This document shows, one piece after another, positions 1 through 5,497 of a stretch of DNA of 36,811 nt (positions within the stretch are counted from its first letter, which is position 1; every line of letters begins with the position of its first letter). The DNA comes from a virus. The DNA is taken from the IMG/VR virus record IMGVR_UViG_3300042465_002072, positions 1-36,811 of that record. The stretch is one strand, 5' to 3'. A program made the translations under genes and the position numbers. The notes under the pieces were generated by a model. That model ran no database searches, was not told the DNA's origin, and saw nothing but the letters and a program-made list of their open reading frames with translations.

Positions 1-114
1 TGCCAGGATCAGCCATACTCGCCACTCTCCCGCCGGGGGCATCTGCTCGCGCCTGCGCCATGCGAGCCACGGCCTACGCTCTACGGCTCTGAGAGCTGCT
101 TCCTCAGTCACCAT
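1..114 (-). CDS. terL: Terminase large subunit, N-terminal fragment cut by the contig end
   Basis: This is the start (ATG at 114) and first 38 codons of the large terminase, identical in protein to the N-terminus of the complete gene at 34833-36074. The only base difference here (position 1) is a synonymous Ala codon change. It is an artefact of the overlapping contig ends, not a broken gene. Confidence 0.95.
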   Translation of the reverse strand, partial: MVTEEAALRAVERRPWLAWRRREQMPPAGEWRVWLILA

Positions 115-322
115 CCGTCAGCTGCCCGAGCCGCACGGCCAGATCAGCGATCTGCGGTGCCGAATAGGTAAGCGCCCTGTCATCAGCACTTCTGAGCCTC
201 CGCGCCAGGTGCCCGATCAGATCCTCGTCCATGAGGATATCCAGCATCTGCGAGTCCTTACCGGCTTGGAATGCTGCTCGTAGACGCTTGCCGGCGTCAG
301 ATAGCGATATCTCGGCTGCCAT
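104..322 (-). CDS. Hypothetical 72-aa protein between ssb and terL
   Basis: This is a short acidic/helical protein with no family I recognise. It begins with ATG at 322, which overlaps the TAA stop of ssb (TAATG), and its end overlaps the terL start by 11 nt, so it is translationally coupled to both. The position suggests a packaging or terminase accessory role, but nothing in the residues (MAAEISLSDAGKRLRAAF at the N-terminus) shows this. The complete second copy is at 36064-36282 with an identical protein. Confidence 0.75.
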   Translation of the reverse strand: MAAEISLSDAGKRLRAAFQAGKDSQMLDILMDEDLIGHLARRLRSADDRALTYSAPQIADLAVRLGQLTDGD

Positions 323-729
323 TAGAACGGAATGTCGTCTGTGACGCTCTCAGGGGCGTTCTGTGGGCCTTCAGTGCTGGATTGGCCCTCCTGCCTATCC
401 TTGCGCGGAGAGACACGCTGTACGGCCTGAGCGACGATCTCATGTGCCTGGCGAGTGCTGCCGTCCTGCGCCTGCCACTCGCGCCATGCCAACCTTCCGG
501 TGACAACCACCTGATCGCCCTTGTCCAGCGCACCGGCCAGCACCTCTGCCAGCCTGCCGAATACCGTCACATCCACATACTGCGGCTGATCCTCCCATGA
601 ATCCCCCACTTTCTTACTGTGCGAGAAGGCCAGGCGCAGCTTCGTAAGGGTCGTTGCCCCGGCCTCACGCGACTCAGGTGCCTTGGTCAGCCTGCCTACC
701 AGGGTGATGCTGTTGATATCGGTCGCCAC
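322..729 (-). CDS. ssb: Single-stranded DNA-binding protein
   Basis: This 135-aa protein has an N-terminal OB fold (about residues 1-110) that begins MATDINSITLVGRLTKAPE and contains the SSB-typical segments VDVTVFGRLAE and GDQVVVTGRLAWREW. A polar linker is followed by the acidic C-terminal tip DDIPF, the conserved peptide by which bacterial SSBs recruit partner proteins. It protects ssDNA during replication and recombination. The start is GTG at 729, preceded by AAAGGGG. It lies 11 nt downstream of the small terminase gene, so a replication protein sits inside the packaging operon. The right copy (36282-36689) differs by one residue (Leu to Met). Confidence 0.95.
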   Translation of the reverse strand: MATDINSITLVGRLTKAPESREAGATTLTKLRLAFSHSKKVGDSWEDQPQYVDVTVFGRLAEVLAGALDKGDQVVVTGRLAWREWQAQDGSTRQAHEIVAQAVQRVSPRKDRQEGQSSTEGPQNAPESVTDDIPF

Positions 730-740
730 TTGTGCCCCTT

Positions 741-1187
741 TCAGCCCTCGGCGGCTTTCTTCGCACGCCTCGCGGCCAGCTCGTCAATGATCTCGGTCAC
801 TCGCGCCCTGTCTTCGTCGCTTGTGACCACCTCGGATTGTATAGGTCCGCCGTTCGCCCCGGTGAGTTCCAGACCATCACGCCTGCGCCAGCGATCCGGC
901 TTGCTGCGCTCCAGATACCACGCTGCCGCTCGCCAGTCGGTACGCGCTGCCTGCTGCACGATGACCACGTTCCTGGCCTCTGCCTCGGCCCTCGCGCGTG
1001 TTGCACGCTCCCGGAACTCCTTGTAACGCTCTGGAGCATCCTCCTGAGCGCCAGTCTGCATCCAGCGGAAGTACGTCGTGCTGCCGATGCCGGCAAGCTC
1101 GCAGGCAGTCTCAATGTTGTTCCCCACGCTCAGATGCTTGATAAGCGCATCAGCCTTCTCGGAATCCAGCAGATCAGGACGGCCCAT
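741..1187 (-). CDS. terS: Terminase small subunit-like DNA-binding protein
   Basis: With the start at ATG 1187 the protein is 148 aa and begins MGRPDLLDSEKADALIKHL, followed by a helix-turn-helix (IETACELAGIGSTTYFRW, about residues 22-42). The later WYLERSKPDRWRRRDGLELT segment is typical of phage small terminases of this type. It should recognise phage DNA and load the large subunit. An in-frame ATG at 1235 also exists, but the 1187 start matches the family's usual N-terminus and overlaps the upstream FkbM stop (TGATG). The last 37 codons recur at 36701-36811. Confidence is high for the family and moderate for the exact start. Confidence 0.85.
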   Translation of the reverse strand: MGRPDLLDSEKADALIKHLSVGNNIETACELAGIGSTTYFRWMQTGAQEDAPERYKEFRERATRARAEAEARNVVIVQQAARTDWRAAAWYLERSKPDRWRRRDGLELTGANGGPIQSEVVTSDEDRARVTEIIDELAARRAKKAAEG

Positions 1188-1876
1188 CAGTCGCACCAGA
1201 CCGTTCTGCACGGAGGGAACCACTCGCCTGGCCATTCGTCGTGCCCCGGTGCGATCTTCCCGTAGCGAACTCGGTCGTACTTCTCCTGCAGACCGGCGAT
1301 CACCGCGTCGAATCTCTTGATTGAGGGATCAATGTCGAATGACCACTCGAAGACGAGTCTGACCGGCAGCGAGTCCATCATCTGCTCCAGAATCGGCATC
1401 TCAGCGCCCTCGGCGTCAAGCTTGATGTGCATGGCCTGATCCCACACATCCGAGACAGGAATGCACTGCACTTCTACCTCTGAGCCACCTCGCCAGGGCT
1501 TGTAGAGGCTGTTCCTCCAGACATTGCCCTTCGCCGTGTTGCGATGGAGCGTCATGGTGCTTGCCACTTCGCCGGGGACGAGAGCAGCTTCATGAACGGT
1601 CACGTAGTTCTCCATGCCGTTCAGAGCCACGTTATGCCTCGCCTGCTCGCATGAGTCTGGATCAGGCTCGTAGGCTTCTACTGTTGCCCCCCAGGATGCT
1701 GCCCAGATAGCGAACGCTCCGACGTTGCATCCGATATCCAGCCACCTGTCACCGGGACCTGGCAGGAAGTCGCGCCTGGCGTAACCCTTCCGCTCCACTA
1801 CCTCGCGGACTGCCTTCTCATCCGACGTATCAGGCCGGCAGTCGAAGATCAGTCCATCTACCTCTACCCGGTTCAT
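1187..1876 (-). CDS. FkbM-family SAM-dependent methyltransferase
   Basis: This 229-aa class I methyltransferase has a SAM-binding loop at about residues 45-60 (WLDIGCNVGAFAIWAASWG), the acidic motif II region YEPDPDSCEQARHNV, and the FkbM hallmark IKLDAEGAE near residues 150-160. FkbM enzymes O-methylate sugars and related hydroxyls. It starts with ATGA overlapping the dioxygenase stop, directly downstream of the TET/JBP gene. The inferred role is methylation of the sugar or hydroxyl placed on modified cytosine; methylation of another glycan is the alternative. The stop overlaps the terS start. Confidence 0.88.
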   Translation of the reverse strand: MNRVEVDGLIFDCRPDTSDEKAVREVVERKGYARRDFLPGPGDRWLDIGCNVGAFAIWAASWGATVEAYEPDPDSCEQARHNVALNGMENYVTVHEAALVPGEVASTMTLHRNTAKGNVWRNSLYKPWRGGSEVEVQCIPVSDVWDQAMHIKLDAEGAEMPILEQMMDSLPVRLVFEWSFDIDPSIKRFDAVIAGLQEKYDRVRYGKIAPGHDEWPGEWFPPCRTVWCD

Positions 1877-2715
1877 CCTTCGTCCTCGGAGATATTGATG
1901 GAGTCGTCCACCATATGGATCTCACGCTCTGAGCGAGTCGTCCGCGCCCTCTCTTGCTCTACAGCTACGGTGAAGCAGTCCTTCATGCCCTTCATCGCGT
2001 AATAGACGACCGAGTAGCGATAGGCATCGCGGCGGATCGGAACCATCGGTGTGACACCGTGCACAAGAGCCTGGCCGAGAAAGAACGTCACCCAGCCGTC
2101 ACGACAGGCGCAAGTCAGGTTGTACTCAGGGATATCGAGGTATCCGCCGCGCATATGACGCCTGATGACCGGCATGGCGGACCATGTGTCGAAGTTGGCT
2201 CTGTCGAGGTGATAGGGCAGAGCAGCTGAGCGATTGACGACTCCGCTCGTCCAGAGCGAATCGTCTGTCATTCGCCACTCCGGGAGAACCTGCTCTACGA
2301 CTGCATGATCGTGATCGGCTACCTCAGGCAGAAGATCGCGCATCATCTCCGTGAATACGTCCGCCAGGTCTACGAGAACCTGATGCGACTCTGGCTGCTC
2401 CACGCTCATGGTCGTGGCAGTGCATGCCTCGCGGCGCATCATCGGCTTGCGCGGTGCCATGCCGAAAGTCCGAGACACATTCGCCATGCCGTTCGCCCTT
2501 ACGGTGCTTGCCATCTTCAGATCCATGACAGCTCGGCGCAACTCAGGAACCATGCGAGGCATAGGGAGATAGATGAAGACCGGCTGATCTGTGTCTGCAT
2601 CTACGTAGATGCCGGGGGTGATGCAGTTGGCTTCCTTGTCTCCGACGCTATCGCCGATAAGACCCTTGGCCTCGTCGGTCGTCATCACGCGCTCTATGCG
2701 GTGGATATCAGTCAC
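1873..2715 (-). CDS. TET/JBP-family 2-oxoglutarate/Fe(II) dioxygenase (5mC oxidase candidate)
   Basis: This 280-aa protein carries the double-stranded beta-helix signature of phage TET/JBP enzymes. The Fe(II) ligands are visible as H169-x-D171 (in LPYHLDRANF) and H219 (GQALVHGVTP), and the 2-oxoglutarate-binding Arg is R233 (AYRYSVVYYAMKG). The intervening MRGGYLDIPEYNL and CRDGWVTFFLGQ strands also fit. Family members oxidise 5-methylpyrimidines in DNA to 5-hydroxymethyl. The start is GTG at 2715 with AGGAG 8 nt upstream; it overlaps the ParB-like gene by 8 nt and FkbM by 4 nt. The cytosine methyltransferase at 5487-6830 makes 5mC the likely substrate. The residues 1-160 are less conserved and unassigned. 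Confidence 0.88.
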   Translation of the reverse strand: MTDIHRIERVMTTDEAKGLIGDSVGDKEANCITPGIYVDADTDQPVFIYLPMPRMVPELRRAVMDLKMASTVRANGMANVSRTFGMAPRKPMMRREACTATTMSVEQPESHQVLVDLADVFTEMMRDLLPEVADHDHAVVEQVLPEWRMTDDSLWTSGVVNRSAALPYHLDRANFDTWSAMPVIRRHMRGGYLDIPEYNLTCACRDGWVTFFLGQALVHGVTPMVPIRRDAYRYSVVYYAMKGMKDCFTVAVEQERARTTRSEREIHMVDDSINISEDEG

Positions 2716-3358
2716 GCGGGCACTCCTGGCCTGTTGCCTCTTCGATCAGTCGCCTCACGGCCTCAGCGTTGTTCTCAACACCGTATTCCTCGCGCAGTTC
2801 TGAAAGGCGATCAACCATCCAGCGAAACCGCTCCAGCGAGTAATCCAGCATGATCGAGCGAGTGGCCGCGTTCTGATAGCGGTCATACCGATCGCCGGCA
2901 GTATCCTGGCTACCGACATTGGCATCGGGATTCGGCAGCGGAGCGGACTCCTGCAGGTCAGCGATGATGTCGTCAAGGTCTTCCAGCGAGTACCCGGTTC
3001 CGCTAATTGCATCGCCTGTCTCGGCAAGCTCACGCAGGATCTCCGCCAGGCCCTCGGTGTCATATGACGCGAGGTCGTTGGTGCGGTTGTCAGCGAGAAG
3101 GATGCGAAGGGCAGTCTCGTCGTCGCAGTCCACTTCGATTGCTGGAACCTTGTCCGCCCCGGCTTGGAGCGCCGCCATGAGGCGATGATTGCCCCCGATC
3201 ACGTGCCCGGTGGACTTCTGGAAGATGATCGCCCCGTAGAAGCCATTGGCCTCTATGGACTCATGAATAGCTCCCACATCTCCCTGACGGGGATTCGATG
3301 GGTGCGGCTTCAGCTTGCCGATCGGTGTGAGTGCGTACTTCTGCTGGTTGACCTTCAT
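2708..3358 (-). CDS. ParB/sulfiredoxin-fold domain protein
   Basis: This 216-aa protein has an N-terminal ParB-like domain (residues about 8-90) with LKPHPSNPRQ near residue 17 and the hallmark GNHRLMAALQAG at about 56-67. The C-terminal half is acidic/helical with a possible DNA- or protein-binding role. ParB-fold domains act as CTPases, kinases or nucleases, so the exact reaction is uncertain. It overlaps the TET/JBP gene and is likely co-translated with it; ParB-domain genes near TET/JBP genes have been described in phage modification loci. The start ATG at 3358 has AAGGGG 5 nt upstream. There is no ParA or centromere-like array, so plasmid-style partition is unlikely. Confidence 0.85.
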   Translation of the reverse strand: MKVNQQKYALTPIGKLKPHPSNPRQGDVGAIHESIEANGFYGAIIFQKSTGHVIGGNHRLMAALQAGADKVPAIEVDCDDETALRILLADNRTNDLASYDTEGLAEILRELAETGDAISGTGYSLEDLDDIIADLQESAPLPNPDANVGSQDTAGDRYDRYQNAATRSIMLDYSLERFRWMVDRLSELREEYGVENNAEAVRRLIEEATGQECPRD

Positions 3359-3366
3359 GGTGCCCC

Positions 3367-3858
3367 TTACCAGGTGATTTCGTCCTCCGACCGCCGGGTG
3401 ATCGGCACCTGATCCACTTCATGCCATTCGAGCCGGTGGCGGACTTCCTGCGCTGTGCGAGTGAATACCTGCACAAGATTACATCCATCGCAGTATATGA
3501 AGCGGTCCTGAGCCAAGAGCTTGACAGGCCCTTGGCACTTGCTGCAGTACCTCCCTGCGATCTCTGGAAGTCCTGACGGTCCCTCGGCTCGGGATTTGTT
3601 TGCTATGAGCCTCTGGCTTGATGCGTGAAGGATGCAACCGATCACCTCATGCGGACCTGGGGGCCACCCGGATGTTGGCGACTTCTCAATCACAGAGTCG
3701 AATCCATCAGAGATATCTGCTGCGCTTATCCTGCGCTCCTGACGGATGATCGCCTGGCGAATCTCATCCATCACTTCAGGCTTCTTCTTCAGCGTCGGCC
3801 AGAGATTCTGCAGACGTTCAAGCTGCTGATCTATGGCCTGTGTGAGCGTGCTCGTCAA
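3367..3858 (-). CDS. Zinc-ribbon protein, possible helicase loader-like
   Basis: This 163-aa protein has a helical N-terminal half containing NLWPTLKKKPEVMDEIRQAI and TSGWPPGPHEVIGCI, a pattern that resembles phage replicative-helicase loaders, and a C-terminal zinc ribbon (YCSKCQG with a second CDGC about 18 residues later). It follows the initiator-like gene, which fits a loader, but this is a weak inference. The TTG start at 3858 is backed by TAGGAG 7-8 nt upstream and overlaps the stop codon (TGA at 3857-3855) of the alternative-frame tail of the upstream gene. Confidence 0.7.
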   Translation of the reverse strand: MTSTLTQAIDQQLERLQNLWPTLKKKPEVMDEIRQAIIRQERRISAADISDGFDSVIEKSPTSGWPPGPHEVIGCILHASSQRLIANKSRAEGPSGLPEIAGRYCSKCQGPVKLLAQDRFIYCDGCNLVQVFTRTAQEVRHRLEWHEVDQVPITRRSEDEITW

Positions 3859-3985
3859 TGCCGGCTCCTAAAGACGGTAAGTGGTCTTAGTTCGTAAACC
3901 CCACACACTTCTCTCTCTTCCTCTACCTCTACCTCTACCTCTGTTGGCGACGTTCGCGCAACGCTCGCGCGACGTTCGCACGACG
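3855..3985 (-). other. Out-of-frame C-terminal tail of the replication protein
   Basis: Past the TAG stop of the upstream gene (3986-3988), the -1 frame reads ERRASVARTSPTEVEVEVEV and continues to a TGA at 3855-3857. The acidic EVEVEVE run is encoded by a tandem GAGGTA repeat at about 3914-3939. Basic segments followed by TSPTEVEVE-type runs are a usual ending of phage initiator-like proteins, so this tail appears to belong to the upstream gene. The switch must occur in the roughly 13 nt just before the TAG. It may be an indel in the assembly, a real mutation or programmed frameshifting. Confidence 0.6.
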
Positions 3986-4309
3986 CTACTGCGACGGACG
4001 CCTATCACGTCGCGCTCTTGCGTCGGCACGCTTCTTCTCCATCTGCGCTCTCGTCGCTTGCTTCCGGGTGAAGCCGTCAATGACGAGATCATCACCGTTC
4101 GCGACGATCAGACCGGCGCGGATCATCGCTTCTGCTTCCTTGACAGTGACTCCGCAGAGCGCAAGAGCTGGCCTCGGGATCACGCCATCAGTCTCGTATT
4201 CCTGTGCGTAGAGAATCAGCGAGAGATATCCCAACTGCTCAGGCTTCGTGAGTCTGCAGACCTGCGGATGACGAAGGAACCCTACGTCTATCTTGGCCCA
4301 GTCAGCCAT
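3986..4309 (-). CDS. Replication initiator-like winged-helix protein, apparently frameshifted at the 3' end
   Basis: Starting at ATG 4309 the 107-aa product begins MADWAKIDVGFLRHPQVCRL and continues through a winged-helix pattern (KPEQLGYLSLILYAQE, then LALCGVTVKEAEAMIRAGLI) to a basic tail KKRADARARRDRRPSQ. This resembles the N-terminal DNA-binding part of phage replication initiators. The start overlaps the upstream stop (ATGGCTGA); an in-frame ATG at 4345 is less likely. The product ends early in the basic region, and its expected acidic tail follows in the -1 frame (3855-3985). It should act at the phage origin, but no iterons were recognised. Confidence 0.72.
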   Translation of the reverse strand: MADWAKIDVGFLRHPQVCRLTKPEQLGYLSLILYAQEYETDGVIPRPALALCGVTVKEAEAMIRAGLIVANGDDLVIDGFTRKQATRAQMEKKRADARARRDRRPSQ

Positions 4310-4679
4310 TGTCGGCTTCTGAGATTGTCTCAGCGATGCTGTCAAGGATCAGCAGTAGCTGAACGGCGACCGCGATGCCGTGCTGCACTTGAAGTCTGAT
4401 CGGCGCATCGGCCAGGTGCTCGGCTTGCACCAGATATGCAGGAATATCCAGAACTTCCTGCCGCGCCTCAACCAGCGCATCCCATACCGGGCGATCCTCG
4501 AACGCCTGCCTATTGGGATCAACTTCGTACTGCCGGCGTCCTATCCCGAGACAACGCTTGTGCGAACCATCAGCGAGATCCTTGTAGGCCCATAGGACTC
4601 GTAGATCTTCCTCGCCGCTATCAGTCCGCGCTCGCAGGATGGTCTGCTTGACCATCTCCGCATACTCTTCACTCGTCAT
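4302..4679 (-). CDS. Hypothetical 125-aa protein
   Basis: This is an acidic helical protein with no firm family assignment. The segment FEDRPVWDALVEARQEVLDI followed by PAYLVQAEHL is reminiscent of MazG-like or nucleotide-hydrolase helices, in which acidic residues on paired helices bind metal, but the full motif set is not visible. It overlaps VRR-NUC by 11 nt upstream and the initiator-like gene by 8 nt downstream, so it belongs to the replication operon. Function is unassigned. Confidence 0.75.
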   Translation of the reverse strand: MTSEEYAEMVKQTILRARTDSGEEDLRVLWAYKDLADGSHKRCLGIGRRQYEVDPNRQAFEDRPVWDALVEARQEVLDIPAYLVQAEHLADAPIRLQVQHGIAVAVQLLLILDSIAETISEADNG

Positions 4680-4962
4680 TCCTGCCCCGTTTCATCAGTG
4701 TTGCGGCGACCTGGCCCATATCGCTCGGTCGCCATAGGTACGTTTCGACTCCTGCCTGCTGAAGCGCATTGAGCCACTTCCTCTGCGCCTCGGAAACTCT
4801 GCCCGTCTGAGTCTTCAGCTCTGCGATCACCATGCGTTCTCGCACGAGCACGAGATCTGGCCACCCCGGTTCAGAGCGTCGGCTGTCGTAGGTGTGGTAC
4901 GTCATCCACCCAAGACGCCTGGCGAGGCTCACAACCTGCGCCTGCCACTCCTTCTCTTTCAC
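4669..4962 (-). CDS. VRR-NUC domain nuclease
   Basis: This 97-aa protein consists almost entirely of a VRR-NUC (restriction-endonuclease-fold) domain. An early catalytic Glu/Gln helix (EKEWQAQVVSLARRLGW) precedes SEPGWPDLVLV with the metal-binding Asp and IAELKTQTGRVSEAQRKWL with the E-x-K pair. Such phage enzymes act as structure-specific nucleases, probably on replication or recombination intermediates. I chose the GTG start at 4962 because it overlaps the stop of the preceding micro-ORF (GTGA) and has a CGGAG just upstream; the open frame extends further to 5025, but those residues do not look like the family. Confidence 0.88.
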   Translation of the reverse strand: MKEKEWQAQVVSLARRLGWMTYHTYDSRRSEPGWPDLVLVRERMVIAELKTQTGRVSEAQRKWLNALQQAGVETYLWRPSDMGQVAATLMKRGRNDE

Positions 4963-5033
4963 CACCGGCTCCGCATGATCTCGCGGATGACGAGGATGAT
5001 CACAAGCACTACCCCCGATACCCAAAAGATCAT
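4959..5033 (-). CDS. 24-aa single-span membrane micropeptide
   Basis: This reading frame encodes MIFWVSGVVLVIILVIREIM plus four residues: one hydrophobic span followed by a basic end. Its ATG overlaps the stop of the upstream HTH/zinc protein (ATGA at 5033-5030), and its TGA overlaps the GTG start of the VRR-NUC gene (GTGA at 4962-4959). The two exact stop-start overlaps and the membrane-like composition argue that it is a real gene in the operon. Function is unknown. Confidence 0.6.
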   Translation of the reverse strand: MIFWVSGVVLVIILVIREIMRSRW

Positions 5034-5497
5034 GCTGCCCTCGCGATCACTCCCATGACCGTGGCGATATTCACCCGGTGCCTCTGAGCGGTGATGACTG
5101 CCCTGCTCTCAGGCGGCATAGTGGCAAGCTCTCGCCATGTCTGTGCGATGCGCTCAGTCTCGGTAAGGGGTGGCTTCTCTACTTGATCGGTCATCTTCGC
5201 TTGTGTGCGCGGCATTGTCTTAGGCTTATACGTAATCCGATGCTGCGCTACGCATCTTGGATGCCCGCACGTCGCGTGGCCTGCGCTCTTCGCTGGTTGA
5301 TCTCCGCAGATCCTGCACATATTCCTTCTACGCGCACGGTCCATAGCGACGATCTTGTATCGCCAGTAGTAGTTCGGCCTACCAGGTCCTCCGCGCTGGT
5401 GTAACGCATGCCGCGCAGTCTTCAGAACGTGGTTGTGCGACCTTCCGAGCATGCGAGCCGCCTCGGAGGTTGTGACGAAGCGTCCGTCATTCTCCAT
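5030..5497 (-). CDS. HTH and zinc-finger DNA-binding protein
   Basis: This 155-aa protein has an N-terminal helix-turn-helix of the MerR/excisionase kind (FVTTSEAARMLGRSHNHVLK, residues about 7-26), then a zinc-binding module CRICGDQPAKSAGHATCGHP with a further Cys, and a C-terminal helical segment ending AVITAQRHRVNIATVMGVIA that could be a second HTH. It overlaps the end of the DNA methyltransferase gene by 11 nt. It could be a transcriptional regulator or replication accessory factor; no target site is evident. Confidence 0.72.
   Translation of the reverse strand: MENDGRFVTTSEAARMLGRSHNHVLKTARHALHQRGGPGRPNYYWRYKIVAMDRARRRNMCRICGDQPAKSAGHATCGHPRCVAQHRITYKPKTMPRTQAKMTDQVEKPPLTETERIAQTWRELATMPPESRAVITAQRHRVNIATVMGVIARAA

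Larger units (their letters stand above)
1..851. repeat. Left copy of the contig-end repeat (circular or terminally redundant genome)
   Basis: This segment matches 35961-36811 at a constant offset of 35960. It holds the first 38 codons of the large terminase, the 72-aa gene, ssb and the C-terminal end of the small terminase. Read against the right copy it has 17 mismatches, at 1, 496, 604, 610, 616, 633, 649, 652, 661, 667, 670, 676, 732, 747, 807, 809 and 813, with no indels. Bases 2-495 are identical. The overlap means the biological genome is about 35.96 kb and every gene in this segment is listed twice. Confidence 0.95.

Noticed and set aside
271-600. Long plus-strand frames opposite ssb, terS, dcm and the tape measure gene
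   Set aside because: They mirror well-supported minus-strand genes, have no family features or binding sites, and arise from the GC-rich codon pattern.
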